A program made the translations under genes and the position numbers. 64,000 nucleotides of DNA from Clostridium sp. OM02-18AC. GTDB taxonomy: Bacteria > Bacillota > Clostridia > Lachnospirales > Lachnospiraceae. Positions within the stretch are counted from its first letter, which is position 1, and the number at the start of each line of letters is the position of its first letter. This document shows positions 16,935 through 26,031 of the stretch, piece by piece. The stretch covers positions 62,001-126,000 of the forward strand of contig NZ_QULW01000004.1 in NCBI RefSeq assembly GCF_003481825.1, given 5' to 3'. Under the pieces are notes generated by a model. That model made no database searches. It was given only the letters and a program-made list of their open reading frames with translations, and was not told the origin of the DNA.

Positions 16935-17624
16935 TCAGATCAGTCCCGACACCAGCGGAACCACAATGACTGTCATCAGTCCGGCTACGGCGATGGAAAG
17001 GCTGCTCATGGCACCCTCAACTTCACCAAGTTCCAGTGCCTTTGAAGTACCAATGGCATGTGCTGAGGTACCAAGTGCCAGTCCCTTTGCGATCGGTTCC
17101 CGGATTTTCAATACCTTAAACAACATTTCTGCAATGATATTTCCGAAAATACCGGTAATGATGATGCAGACCACCGTGATCGTCACGATGCCGCCCGCTT
17201 CCTCACTGACTCCCATGCCAATTGCCGTGGTGATGGATTTCGGCAGGAACGATACGTAATGGATATGTTCTACCCCAAATAACGTACACAGAAGAAAAAT
17301 ACTGCCCGCACTGGCTGCTACACCAGAAGCGATTGCCACAATGACAGAAATAAAATTTTTCTTCAGAAGTTCCAGCTGCTTATACAGCGGAATCGCCAGA
17401 CACACCGTAGACGGTGTCAGCAGGTAGCTGATATACTTGGCGCTATTATTATAAGAAGCATAATCTACGTGCAGCAGCTTTAACACTGCGATAACGATCA
17501 CAACAGACACCAGAAGCGGATTTAAAATTGCCCATCCGACTTTCTTTTTCACCCAGACACCAACCAGATATGCTGCCAGGCTGATCACAAAACCAAAATA
17601 AAGGGATTCCTGTAAAAAAGTCAT
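16935..17624 (-). CDS. lrgB: LrgB/CidB-like murein hydrolase export regulator
   Basis: This 229-aa integral membrane protein is of the LrgB family. The conserved block LTPSTVCLAIPLYKQ and FLPKSITTAIGMGVSEEAGG are present, as are about six to seven helices and the C-terminal LGTSAHAIGTSKALELGEVEGAMSSLSI signature region. LrgB acts with LrgA as a holin-like or metabolite-transport pair; in several Firmicutes it moves pyruvate or related organic acids. Its ATG overlaps the upstream lrgA-like stop by 4 nt. The symbol is by family; the CidB name would be equally acceptable. Confidence 0.88.
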   Translation of the reverse strand: MTFLQESLYFGFVISLAAYLVGVWVKKKVGWAILNPLLVSVVIVIAVLKLLHVDYASYNNSAKYISYLLTPSTVCLAIPLYKQLELLKKNFISVIVAIASGVAASAGSIFLLCTLFGVEHIHYVSFLPKSITTAIGMGVSEEAGGIVTITVVCIIITGIFGNIIAEMLFKVLKIREPIAKGLALGTSAHAIGTSKALELGEVEGAMSSLSIAVAGLMTVIVVPLVSGLI

Positions 17625-18007
17625 GCTGTTTTCTCCTCCCCTGCATTCTTTCCATTCTTCTTTTTCAGCATAGATACCATAAACTCTGTCACCTTTCCGG
17701 TCACTCCCATAACAATGACCGTGGAAACCAGACAGGTTACAGCCAGCGGCACCAGGATTGCCTTCATGGCATCATAGCTTTCAATCAGTCCAACCGATGC
17801 CGGAATAAACAGAATCGGCATGATATCCAGAAGAAAATTTCCGGTTGCTTCAATATCATCCAGCTTCAGTAAGCCCGTACAAAGCAGAAGCAGAAGCAAA
17901 AACAGCCCATACACGCCAGCCGGAACCGGTAGCGGCAAAAGCTCATTGAAAAACTCTCCGATCATCGTAATGCCGAAGATGATTGCAGATTCCTTTACGT
18001 ATTTCAT
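17621..18007 (-). CDS. lrgA: LrgA/CidA-like holin-type membrane protein
   Basis: This 128-aa protein has four helices. The CidA/LrgA hallmark LLPLPVPAGVYGLFLLL falls within the first 45 residues, and LFIPASVGLIESYD follows. The start at 18007 (MKYVKES) is preceded by AGGAT; an open frame continues 51 codons upstream but has no family similarity and runs through a palindromic repeat. It is the first gene of the two-gene operon with the lrgB-like gene, coupled by a 4-nt overlap. No LytSR system is adjacent. Confidence 0.87.
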   Translation of the reverse strand: MKYVKESAIIFGITMIGEFFNELLPLPVPAGVYGLFLLLLLLCTGLLKLDDIEATGNFLLDIMPILFIPASVGLIESYDAMKAILVPLAVTCLVSTVIVMGVTGKVTEFMVSMLKKKNGKNAGEEKTA

Positions 18008-18039
18008 ATTGTTTATCCTTTCCAATGCTATGTCGTTCG

Positions 18040-18070
18040 GTTGCTGTTCATGCGCCGCACAAACAGCAAC
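18040..18070. repeat. Short palindromic repeat, 13-nt loop (copy 3)
   Basis: Perfect 9-bp arms GTTGCTGTT and AACAGCAAC flank the loop catgcgccgcaca, in the lrgA-like leader. Confidence 0.8.
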
Positions 18071-18305
18071 AGGGTTCTCCCCTTTCACGCCAGGCCGTGC
18101 ATTGCCGGTTTCCGACAGAAAACGAATCTGTCTTTCTTCAAATCTGTTTGTATTCTGCAAACCAACTGCCTGCCCGGGCGAACAATAACTCGTATTCTAC
18201 CACCGGAAACCAAAAAGTCAATGTGCATTCTTGTATTCTTTATGTTTTTTTCTTATACTTAACTTACCAAAGAAAACCTTGAATTTTCCCATCAGGAGGC
18301 GCTCC

Positions 18306-19100
18306 ATGCATCTGAATTTGTCCATTTGCTCAACCAATTTGCTCACCCAAAAGCAGCAGGAAGAAACAGCAGATCTGACTGCTGTCTGTCATCATCATGA
18401 CCAGAATGATCTTACTTATCCATTGGAAGAAACAGAGATCACCCATTTTCTCGCTTATCTCCCGGATGGCACGCTTGCTGCCTGCCTCGCACTGATTCCC
18501 TACGAAGAGGGCCTGGCAGAATGCTGCGCTTTCACGCATCCTGATTTTCGAAACCAGGGAATCTTCTCCCGACTGTTAGAAGAAGGACTCTCTCATATCC
18601 CAGACAGCGATCTGCTCTTTGCCGTGTCTGAATCCTGTCAGGATACCGTAAAAACCCTGGCGGCACTTGGCGCCGAAAAAGAATCCGAAGAACTGATGAT
18701 GGAATGTGTCTTAGCTTCCTGTTCCTGTTTCCACGTTACGCAAACGGCAGCCGCTTCTGCCGCCCCTTCGCATTCCCCCTCGATAACATCCGGCAGTTTC
18801 TCTCTTCACCAGACTTCTGCCTCCGAATTTTGTCTTTATCAGGGGGATTTGCGCCTTGGCACTGCCTTTGCAGAGCCAGTCCGTGAAGGAACCGTCTGCC
18901 TGCATCATGTGGAAATTCTGCCAGAATACCGTCATCAGGGTCTTGGTACGGTATTTTTCACCCTGCTGCTTCCTGCGCTTGCCAGCCAGGGATTCCAGAC
19001 GGCATTGCTTCAGGTTGCCGGTGACAATATGCCCGCCATAGCCCTGTACAAAAAAACAGGGTTTTCTGTCACGAAAACCCTGTCGTATTACTTCTATTAA
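18306..19100 (+). CDS. Double-domain GNAT N-acetyltransferase
   Basis: This 264-aa protein has two GNAT-type halves. The N-terminal half has a degenerate acetyl-CoA site (AFTHPDFRNQGIFSRLLEEGL). The C-terminal half has the good one (VEILPEYRHQGLGTVFFTLLLPAL, then NMPAIALYKKTGF). It probably acetylates an amine on a small molecule or protein; the substrate is unknown. AGGAGG lies 6 nt before the ATG at 18306. The linker between the domains (CSCFHVTQTAAASAA) is encoded by a degenerate copy of the 13-nt-loop repeat. It converges on the Mrp ATPase gene with a 16-nt gap. Confidence 0.85.
   Translation: MHLNLSICSTNLLTQKQQEETADLTAVCHHHDQNDLTYPLEETEITHFLAYLPDGTLAACLALIPYEEGLAECCAFTHPDFRNQGIFSRLLEEGLSHIPDSDLLFAVSESCQDTVKTLAALGAEKESEELMMECVLASCSCFHVTQTAAASAAPSHSPSITSGSFSLHQTSASEFCLYQGDLRLGTAFAEPVREGTVCLHHVEILPEYRHQGLGTVFFTLLLPALASQGFQTALLQVAGDNMPAIALYKKTGFSVTKTLSYYFY
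18721..18751. repeat. Degenerate 13-nt-loop palindromic repeat inside the GNAT linker
   Basis: GTTCCTGTT, the loop tccacgttacgca, then AACGGCAGC. Arm spacing is identical to the other copies, with two arm changes. It encodes a Cys/Ala/Thr-rich linker like the one in the YitT protein. Confidence 0.55.
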
Positions 19101-19116
19101 ATTCAGTAGATTCGGA

Positions 19117-19953
19117 TTACAGTGCCAGCACTTTCTCGGCTGCTGCATCAAACCAGTCTCGCTCCAGGTACTCAATGGTACCGTTATCAACATGCTCAGC
19201 TACCTTCGGATCGATCGGAAGTTTTGCCAGAACCGGAAGATCGTACTCTTTGGCGATTTCATCGATATGACTCTCACCAAATACCGAAATCTTCTTGCCG
19301 CAGTCCGGGCACTCCAGATAGCTCATATTCTCGACCAGTCCAAGGATCGGCACGTTCATCTTCTGCGCCATCTTCACAGCCTTTGCCACAATCATGGAAA
19401 CCAGTTCCTGCGGAGAGGTCACAATGATGATGCCATTGACCGGAAGAGACTGGAATACCGTTAACGGAACATCACCGGTTCCCGGCGGCATATCAACAAA
19501 CATGTAGTCCACATCTTCCCAGAGTGTTTCATTCCAGAACTGCTTGACTGCACCTGCAATGACCGGACCTCTCCAGATGACCGGATCCGTATCATTGTCC
19601 AGAAGCAGGTTTGCAGACATAATGTCAATACCAAGTGCGGACGTTGCCGGAATCATGAGGTTGTCTTTTGTCATCATGACCATATTATTATTCAAACCAA
19701 ATGCCTTCGGGATGGACGGTCCTGTAATGTCCGCATCCAGGATAGCGGTATGTTTGCCTTTGCTGTTCATCTTCACAGCCATCATGGCAGTAACCAGAGA
19801 TTTGCCGACACCGCCCTTTCCGCTGACTACTCCGATCACTTTTTTCACGCTGCTTGCCGGGTTTAACGGCTCTAAAAAGCTTGTCTGCTCCGCTGTGCGG
19901 CTTCCGCAGGATTCCCCGCAGGTGCTGCAGTTGTGAGTACAATTCTCGCTCAT
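19117..19953 (-). CDS. Mrp/NBP35-type iron-sulfur cluster carrier ATPase
   Basis: This 278-aa P-loop ATPase is of the ParA/Mrp group and is thought to carry and insert Fe-S clusters. The N-terminus has four Cys (5, 9, 12, 16) in CTHNCSTCGESC, as in Nbp35-type scaffolds. The deviant Walker A is GKGGVGKS (45-52), the Walker B region is YMFVDMPPGTGDVPL, and the CPDC pair that binds a bridging cluster follows later. The start at 19953 follows GGAGG. Such a carrier would suit a cell rich in Fe-S enzymes such as the GRE activase. Confidence 0.9.
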   Translation of the reverse strand: MSENCTHNCSTCGESCGSRTAEQTSFLEPLNPASSVKKVIGVVSGKGGVGKSLVTAMMAVKMNSKGKHTAILDADITGPSIPKAFGLNNNMVMMTKDNLMIPATSALGIDIMSANLLLDNDTDPVIWRGPVIAGAVKQFWNETLWEDVDYMFVDMPPGTGDVPLTVFQSLPVNGIIIVTSPQELVSMIVAKAVKMAQKMNVPILGLVENMSYLECPDCGKKISVFGESHIDEIAKEYDLPVLAKLPIDPKVAEHVDNGTIEYLERDWFDAAAEKVLAL

Positions 19954-20119
19954 GTAAATACCTCCACATTTTCTATCATACATTTCTGTTTTACAGCCGT
20001 ATTCGGCATCCATGCGGCAGACAATCCGCCTGGATGTTTGACAGCTGCTATTCTCTTTGCGATTTTCGCAAAAAAGACCCTAATTGAAAGCATACCACAT
20101 TTCAAAGAAAAACAAAACC

Positions 20120-20163
20120 CTTGTACCGGAAAATATACCGACTTGCACTGGAAAATATACTGG
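20120..20163. repeat. Tandem 22-bp imperfect repeat (two units)
   Basis: Two adjacent 22-nt units begin CTTGtACcGGAAAATATAC and differ at about four positions. They lie between the mrp-like and alarmone synthetase genes. The 19954-20327 interval otherwise holds only the promoter at 20230. Confidence 0.55.
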
Positions 20164-20229
20164 CTTTCTCAGAATTACTAAACAAAAACTCCCCATTTCA
20201 CCCAACACAGCTGATATCAAAAATATCCC

Positions 20230-20257
20230 TTGTATGACACTTAAAATCTGGTATAAT
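20230..20257 (+). promoter_or_regulatory. Probable promoter of the small alarmone synthetase gene
   Basis: TTGTAT and TATAAT are separated by 16 nt, about 70 nt before the start at 20328. Confidence 0.55.
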
Positions 20258-20327
20258 ATAGATAATATTTCTACAATATTTCTTCAAAACTGGAACTATT
20301 GCACAAAAAGCAACGAGGTATTTACTG

Positions 20328-21038
20328 ATGAACATGAATATGAACCCGAACAGTGAACTGGTCCAGTCCGCTGTCAATGTACCAAATCTGGTCCAGGTAC
20401 CAGATGCCCTGGTCAGCCAGGCAAGAGAATTCCAGCAGGCCATGATGATGTACACCTGCGCCATCCGCGAAGTAAAAACCAAACTGGAAGTATTAAACGA
20501 TGAGCTTTCCATCAAAAACCAGAGAAACCCCATCGAGATGATCAAATCCCGTGTTAAAAAACCGATCAGCATCGTAGAAAAACTGCAGCGCAGAAATCTC
20601 CCGGTCAGCCTGGAATCCATGATGAACAACTTAGACGACGTAGCTGGCATCCGCGTCATCTGCTCCTTCGTTGACGATATCTATGCTGTAGCCAACATGC
20701 TGGTCAGCCAGGACGATATCACCGTCATTGCCATCAAGGATTACATCAAAAATCCAAAGCCGAACGGCTACCGCAGTTACCATCTGATCATCGAGATCCC
20801 GGTCTTCTTCTCCGAGGAAAAGAAAAATCTCCGTGTGGAAGTCCAGATCCGGACCATCGCTATGGATTTCTGGGCAAGTCTGGACCACCAGCTCAAATAC
20901 AAAAAAGACATCGGAAACGTTGCCGATGAGATCAGCGAGGACCTGCGCCAGTGTGCAGACGTCATTGCAGCCACCGACCAGCATATGCTCCAGATTCGAA
21001 AACGCATCGAAGATAAAAGTGGCAGACATCCGAAATAA
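20328..21038 (+). CDS. Small alarmone (p)ppGpp synthetase, RelQ-like
   Basis: This 236-aa single-domain RelA/SpoT synthetase transfers pyrophosphate from ATP to GDP or GTP. Visible are DDVAGIRVICSFVDDIY (metal-binding Asp region), the G-loop-like KNPKPNGYRSYHLI, and VEVQIRTIAMDFWASLDHQLKYK with the catalytic Glu-Gln stretch. There is no hydrolase, TGS or ACT domain, so it is a small synthetase of the YjbM/RelQ type. The ATG at 20328 follows GAGG by 9 nt. It has its own promoter and a strong terminator at 21057. Confidence 0.92.
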   Translation: MNMNMNPNSELVQSAVNVPNLVQVPDALVSQAREFQQAMMMYTCAIREVKTKLEVLNDELSIKNQRNPIEMIKSRVKKPISIVEKLQRRNLPVSLESMMNNLDDVAGIRVICSFVDDIYAVANMLVSQDDITVIAIKDYIKNPKPNGYRSYHLIIEIPVFFSEEKKNLRVEVQIRTIAMDFWASLDHQLKYKKDIGNVADEISEDLRQCADVIAATDQHMLQIRKRIEDKSGRHPK

Positions 21039-21056
21039 CATATTGTTAACGTAATA

Positions 21057-21102
21057 GGACCGTGAAAGTTGCCTTCGGCAACTTTCACGGTCCATCGTTT
21101 TT
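21057..21102 (+). terminator. Terminator of the small alarmone synthetase gene
   Basis: A 17-bp perfect stem (GGACCGTGAAAGTTGCC, loop ttc, then its complement) ends at 21093. A T-run (gttttttc) follows. Confidence 0.85.
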
Positions 21103-21120
21103 TCAACGAAATTGTTATTT

Positions 21121-21759
21121 TTAGAAGCAGAGTTTCTGCACGATCGGACTGACACGTTTCTTCATGACCGGAAGGATCTTTCCTACCAAGATCGCACTTA
21201 AGACGGTGCCCTCGCGGATACCAAACAGTCCATGCATGAACAGGAACGATAAGATCACACCGATTGCCACGGAAGAGCAGTCTACCATGATCTTGATCTT
21301 ATGGAACTCAATGTTCGGGAAGCAGTCGCTGATGGCAAGCGTCATACCCTCCATCGGCATGTTGACCAGTTTTACATCCATGTAAATTGCTACGCCGAGC
21401 GCTACCAGAACAATACTGATCGCCATCATAAGAAGCTGACCGAAATAGGTCGGAATCACGAAACCGTGCATCACGCCTTTTGCAAAGTCTGCAAAGTAAC
21501 CGAAAATCGTGGAAAAGATCAGCTGGGTTAAGTTAAACCACTGATATTCCTTACGCTTGATGAGGATCTGTACAACCATGTAAGCCACAAACACACCGAT
21601 GATGCACCGGCCAAGATCGACTTTCAGGATCAGTGAAATGACATACGGTAAAGAGTTGACCGGAGATACACCCAGGTTGGAATTTACCGAAAAAGCTACG
21701 CCGAACGCCATGAACAATAATCCGACGCAATACAACAGGATTCGCATTAACATTTTCAT
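21121..21759 (-). CDS. YczE/YyaS-like membrane protein (YitT-related)
   Basis: This 212-aa protein has five to six hydrophobic helices. The N-terminus ILLYCVGLLFMAFGVAFSV runs into NLGVSPVNSLPYVISL, and MDVKLVNMPMEGMTLAI follows later; together these are typical of the YczE/DUF6198 group. Function is unknown. It has its own good promoter (21797-21825) and stands alone, converging on the alarmone synthetase gene. Confidence 0.75.
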   Translation of the reverse strand: MKMLMRILLYCVGLLFMAFGVAFSVNSNLGVSPVNSLPYVISLILKVDLGRCIIGVFVAYMVVQILIKRKEYQWFNLTQLIFSTIFGYFADFAKGVMHGFVIPTYFGQLLMMAISIVLVALGVAIYMDVKLVNMPMEGMTLAISDCFPNIEFHKIKIMVDCSSVAIGVILSFLFMHGLFGIREGTVLSAILVGKILPVMKKRVSPIVQKLCF

Positions 21760-21796
21760 ATTTTGTCTTTTCTCCCTTTTTTTAGTGGTTGATAAT

Positions 21797-21825
21797 ATTA
21801 TAACGTACCAGCAAAATTATGTAAA
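21797..21825 (-). promoter_or_regulatory. Promoter of the YczE-like gene
   Basis: On the minus strand TTTACA and TATAAT are 17 nt apart, about 40 nt before the start at 21759. Confidence 0.7.
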
Positions 21826-21960
21826 TATAGATATGTCGAAACTGATATGGAGAATTTTAACAAAATTTTAATGTGAGATTTTTACATTTTTCTTTTTCCG
21901 TTAAGTTTCTAACAGTTTTCTGTTTTTCCTGATCGAACAGGATCCACCGTACCTCTCCAC

Positions 21961-23322
21961 TCAATGGCTGACACCCCGTATTTTTTTGATCCATTTTCCA
22001 CTGCGCATCCGAAACAGACAAATGATCGTCTTCATCAGATTGTCAATCCGGAGGAAGAAGAAAACCCAGAACGGCGGCCATTTCCACACCAGCCCCGCCA
22101 TAGCGCCAAGCGGCACGCTGAATACCCATAAAAACAGAATGTCCGCAATCATCAGGAAACGGGTGTCTCCTCCGCTGCGCAGGATTCCCTTTGTCAGGAT
22201 TCCTCCTGTCATCATAAAGATCACGGTAATGCTGACTGCGCGCATCAGCTGCGCCGCAATGGCTGCGGTCTCGCTGGTGATCCGGTACATGCCGATCACC
22301 CACGGACTGATCGCAAGGATCAGCACGCCACAGAAGATTCCGATCAGGAATCCAATAAACGTGAAAGAAATGCCCTGTTCTGCTGCTTTTTTTGCATCTC
22401 CTTCTCCCAGGGTATTTCCGGTAATGATCAGCGCTGACTGTCCCAGTCCCGCTGAAAATACAGATGCGATCTGCTGGGTTACATTGGTAATGGAGTTTGC
22501 CGACATGCAGGCGGTTCCCATATGTCCCCAGACTGCCATGACCATGCTGTTTCCCACACCCAAAAGCGTGTCACTGATCATGACTGGAAGGGAAATGCGC
22601 AGATATTCCGATACCAGTTCCTTACAGGACTGGAACAGATCGCGCAGTCGGAAACGGATTTTTTGATCGATCAGGAAGAAATATCCACAGATCATGGAAA
22701 ATTCGAAAATACGGCTGATCAGCGTACCAACTGCAGCTCCCGCCACACCCATGGCCGGTGCTCCCAGTTTTCCGAAGATAAACATCCAGTTAAAGAAAAT
22801 ATTAATAAAGAATGCCCCGATTGCCGTATAGAGCGGAATGTGTGTCTGACCGCTGTTTCTTAAAACCAGCGTCGTTACCGTTGAACTTCCGTATAAAAAA
22901 AAGCACGGAAGCGTCCACCTCAGATAACGGACTCCTTCCGCGATTGCCTCGGGCTCTTTTGTCAGGAGACTTAAGACAGCCGCCGGTGCCATCCCAACAA
23001 TCAGGGTCACCGCCAATGCTATGGTAAAGCAGAAACGGTACAACAGCGTTAATGTTTTGGAAAGGCTCTCTTTATCTCCTGCACCCCAGTACCTTGCGAT
23101 CAGAACACTCGCCCCCATTCCCATGCCCATGGACATGAAATGGTAAAAATTGTGTACTTGGGTTCCCACCGCACTGGCGGCCAGGGCAGTTTCATTTAAC
23201 TGCCCCAGCATAATGGTATCCATCATATTTACGCCAACGGTAATCACCTGCTGTGCAGAGATTGGAGCACTCAGTTCCCAGACTTTTTTATAAAATGCCT
23301 TCTCTCTGACGAATAATTTCAT
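21961..23322 (-). CDS. MATE family multidrug/organic-compound exporter
   Basis: This 453-aa protein has twelve predicted helices. The MATE pattern is clear: WELSAPISAQQVITVGVNMMDTIMLGQL at the start, GMGASVLIARYWGAGDKE in the first half, and the repeat-half counterpart around AVWGHMGTACMSANSI. Na+- or H+-driven export of cationic or other small compounds is the known family role. It starts only 4 nt after the CaiB-type CoA-transferase stop, without a strong ribosome site of its own. It may therefore be the last gene of the CoA-transferase operon and export a pathway product or toxic intermediate; that link is inference. Confidence 0.88.
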   Translation of the reverse strand: MKLFVREKAFYKKVWELSAPISAQQVITVGVNMMDTIMLGQLNETALAASAVGTQVHNFYHFMSMGMGMGASVLIARYWGAGDKESLSKTLTLLYRFCFTIALAVTLIVGMAPAAVLSLLTKEPEAIAEGVRYLRWTLPCFFLYGSSTVTTLVLRNSGQTHIPLYTAIGAFFINIFFNWMFIFGKLGAPAMGVAGAAVGTLISRIFEFSMICGYFFLIDQKIRFRLRDLFQSCKELVSEYLRISLPVMISDTLLGVGNSMVMAVWGHMGTACMSANSITNVTQQIASVFSAGLGQSALIITGNTLGEGDAKKAAEQGISFTFIGFLIGIFCGVLILAISPWVIGMYRITSETAAIAAQLMRAVSITVIFMMTGGILTKGILRSGGDTRFLMIADILFLWVFSVPLGAMAGLVWKWPPFWVFFFLRIDNLMKTIICLFRMRSGKWIKKIRGVSH

Positions 23323-23326
23323 AGGC

Positions 23327-24550
23327 TTAGATGACTTTCTTTGCTTTTAAGTCTGCCAGCTGCTCTTCTGTCAGACCAAGAAGACCGCCATAAACCTCTT
23401 CGTTGCTTCCGCCCAGTTCCGGACTGCACTCATACTCAACCTTTACTTCACTCATCTTCGGTGCGAAGCCAGGCAGTTTTACTTTGCCGCGCTGCGGATG
23501 ATCGATCTCAACCATCATGCCGCGCTCATAGTACTGCGGATCGTTGGTAATATCGTCTACGGAAAGCAGTGCGCCTGCCGGGATATCTGCCTTGCAGAGG
23601 ATATCCATAGCGGTGAACTTATCGTAATCTTTCAGCCAGTCTTTGATCGCGCCGTCGCAGATGTCTCTGTGCTCATAACGGCTGCGCGGGGTTGCCATTT
23701 CTGGACATACATCCTGTTTTAAATCCGGACGTCCGATGACATCACAGAGGTTATCCCACTGCTTGCTGCCCGGATGACGGCTGCAGTAAATATGTACATA
23801 ATCGTTCTTGCCGAACGGTTTGCACGGATAAGTATCGGACGGAGCCACATCCTCAAGCGGCATGCCGTTGCCGACACGGCGGTTCGGAACTTTTCCATTG
23901 TTGTAGTACGGCTCCCACTGGGAACGGGAAAGACCGATCATGAAATCCTGCATTGCAACGTCTACACGCTGGCCAATGCCCTCGCGCTCACGCTGTAAGA
24001 GTGCTGCAATGATACTCATGGCAAGGGTAATACCGGTACCGGAGTCTGCTACGGAAATACCACACTTGATCGGCTGATCCGGAAGTCCGGTTGCAGAAAC
24101 CATAACACCGGTGTGGGTTGCGATCGGGTCAAATGCCGGGTAATCTTTGTACGGGCCATTCTGTGCAAAGCCCTTTAAGCTGGCATAAATGATCTTCGGA
24201 TTGATTTCCTTACAAGCCTCATAGGTCAGACCCAGGTTGTTCATGGATCCCGGTCCCATGTTCTCTACGATGACATCGCTCTTTGCAACGAGATCCTTTA
24301 ACAGCTGCAGTCCTTCTGGAGATTTTGCGTTGCAGGTAATGGATTTCTTATTCATATTCATAACCAGGAATCCATAGGTATCAACACCCGGATTTGCCTG
24401 GGAATAACGTCCCAGCTCCCCCTTTACCGGACGCTCAACTTTTAATACTTCTGCGCCCAGCCATGCCAGAGTCTCCGTACAAACAGTACCAGACTCAAAC
24501 TGAGTCATATCCAGTACACGGTATCCAGAAAGCGGTCCTTTACATGCCAT
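23327..24550 (-). CDS. CaiB/BaiF family (class III) CoA-transferase
   Basis: This 407-aa cytosolic transferase moves CoA between acyl-CoA and a free carboxylic acid through an aspartyl-CoA anhydride. The N-terminal LSGYRVLDMTQFESG and AEVLKVERPVKGELGR are typical of the family. The catalytic Asp is probably Asp141 in GPYKDYPAFDPIATHTG, aligned with Asp169 of formyl-CoA transferase. The start at 24550 has GGAGG 9 nt upstream. It follows the two dehydratase-like genes by 125 nt, as in many CoA-dependent acid pathways (carnitine, bile acid, 2-hydroxyacid, benzylsuccinate). The substrate is unknown. It is probably cotranscribed with the upstream CapA, transporter and dehydratase-like genes. Confidence 0.92.
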   Translation of the reverse strand: MACKGPLSGYRVLDMTQFESGTVCTETLAWLGAEVLKVERPVKGELGRYSQANPGVDTYGFLVMNMNKKSITCNAKSPEGLQLLKDLVAKSDVIVENMGPGSMNNLGLTYEACKEINPKIIYASLKGFAQNGPYKDYPAFDPIATHTGVMVSATGLPDQPIKCGISVADSGTGITLAMSIIAALLQREREGIGQRVDVAMQDFMIGLSRSQWEPYYNNGKVPNRRVGNGMPLEDVAPSDTYPCKPFGKNDYVHIYCSRHPGSKQWDNLCDVIGRPDLKQDVCPEMATPRSRYEHRDICDGAIKDWLKDYDKFTAMDILCKADIPAGALLSVDDITNDPQYYERGMMVEIDHPQRGKVKLPGFAPKMSEVKVEYECSPELGGSNEEVYGGLLGLTEEQLADLKAKKVI

Positions 24551-24675
24551 AATTACATTCCTCCAATTCTTGTTTTCGCCAAAGTTGATTTCTGTTTTTA
24601 TTTCTTTTTCTTTCATCTGCCTGCCCGGTTTCGCAGATCGTGCTATGCCGGACAGACATTTTTTGCTTTATTGCT

Positions 24676-26031
24676 TTATTTTTTTGCTTCTTTCGCCTCT
24701 TTGTTTGGGATAACGCGGTTCTCAATGAACTCATCGACCAGATTGGTCATCGTCTCCGCGTTCCACTTGCGCGGGTTAACCGGATCTGCATGGAATGCAA
24801 GAACCGGGAATCCAGCCTCTTCCAGACGATTCTTAATAAAATAGCTTCCCTCTACCGCCTGCATATCGTTCTCCGGGATCATATAAACGACACCGTCGAT
24901 ATCGTTCTGCTTTGCCTGCTGTACAAACCACTCACTGTTCCACGGCGGCATATGAAGGAAATCTTCCATTCCGATGAAACGGGCTGCCAGTGCACGAAGC
25001 GGATCTTCTTCTACATGATTGCGGATGTAAGCATCTGCACCCATAGCCAGATACATGGACCACATGAAGACTGCGCCATACTTCTGCTCAAAACGCTGAT
25101 AGAAACCGAAATCCTGCCACATACCGCGACCAAGCCACATCAGGCGGTATTTCTCATTCGGAACAGCAGCCTCACCTTTATCGATCAGCTCTTTGATCTC
25201 TTCATAGAGGCTCTTTGCGTGTGCAGCTGCCCACTCGGTGCCGCGCTGCCACTGTGCCTGCATAACAGCATTGATCGTATCCACTACGGTAACCGGAACC
25301 GGATGACTTGCAGCGATCATATCACGGATCTTTTTATAGTAGCCTTCCTGCTCATTGATCAGGTCCATGACATGCTGGAGCTTGTTCATATCCATCATCT
25401 TTCCGGTCTTCATCTCCAGATAGTTGATCAGGGCTTTCAGCTCTTCGACTGCCAGGTCGATACGGTCTTTATCGTACAGCTCTTCCCAGCGGTCTGCAGT
25501 CAGCTCATACCAGTTTAACGGGGTCTTTCTTGCAACCGTATTTTCCATGACGTACAGATCAGCACCATAGTTCTGTGCGATCAGCCCAAAGATCTTGCTC
25601 TGGCAGTCACCGGTCAGACGGGTAATGCTGATGGTCGGCTTCGGAAGTCCGCCCCACGGTCCAAGAGGCTTGCCCTCTTCGTCCAGCTTGTGGTCATCCG
25701 GGTCAAAGCTCTCTGCCAGTGCCTGCGCATCGTAGCTGTTTAAATCGTTGCGGTAGCCATTGTCTGTCATCAGCTGGGCATACTTGCGGGTCATACGTTT
25801 TGCTCCGCAGATTGCAGCCCACCACTGGTTTACAACAAACGGAATGTCCATGGCGCGGAAGATTTCCATCGGCACATCGGCATTCAGGATCGCAAAATCG
25901 CATCCTTCCCGCTCTACGCGGGCTTTCATATCAAAGAACCACTGTTTCTGGTAAGCACCTGCTGCTGCGGTTGCTTTCAGTTTTTTCACAACGGAGGATT
26001 TTGATCCGGTTGCTTTCTTTTCTTCTGGCAT
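24676..26031 (-). CDS. 2-hydroxyacyl-CoA dehydratase-like subunit, one of a cysteine-poor pair
   Basis: At 451 aa this has the fold pattern of HgdB/FldB-type subunits: VPMEIFRAMDIPFVVNQWWAAICG, then ISITRLTGDCQSKIFGLIAQNYG, and a C-terminal DGVVYMIPENDMQAVEGSYFIKNRLEEAGFPVL. Active family members bind a [4Fe-4S] cluster with three Cys. Here the first two positions keep Cys (AAICG and GDCQS) but the third, usually in an FCDPW-like motif, is ENDMQ. Only three Cys occur in the whole chain. The ATG overlaps the partner stop (TGATG), with a GGAGG inside the partner gene. Dehydratase chemistry is therefore uncertain. It may act as a CoA-ester-binding subunit. Confidence 0.8.
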   Translation of the reverse strand: MPEEKKATGSKSSVVKKLKATAAAGAYQKQWFFDMKARVEREGCDFAILNADVPMEIFRAMDIPFVVNQWWAAICGAKRMTRKYAQLMTDNGYRNDLNSYDAQALAESFDPDDHKLDEEGKPLGPWGGLPKPTISITRLTGDCQSKIFGLIAQNYGADLYVMENTVARKTPLNWYELTADRWEELYDKDRIDLAVEELKALINYLEMKTGKMMDMNKLQHVMDLINEQEGYYKKIRDMIAASHPVPVTVVDTINAVMQAQWQRGTEWAAAHAKSLYEEIKELIDKGEAAVPNEKYRLMWLGRGMWQDFGFYQRFEQKYGAVFMWSMYLAMGADAYIRNHVEEDPLRALAARFIGMEDFLHMPPWNSEWFVQQAKQNDIDGVVYMIPENDMQAVEGSYFIKNRLEEAGFPVLAFHADPVNPRKWNAETMTNLVDEFIENRVIPNKEAKEAKK

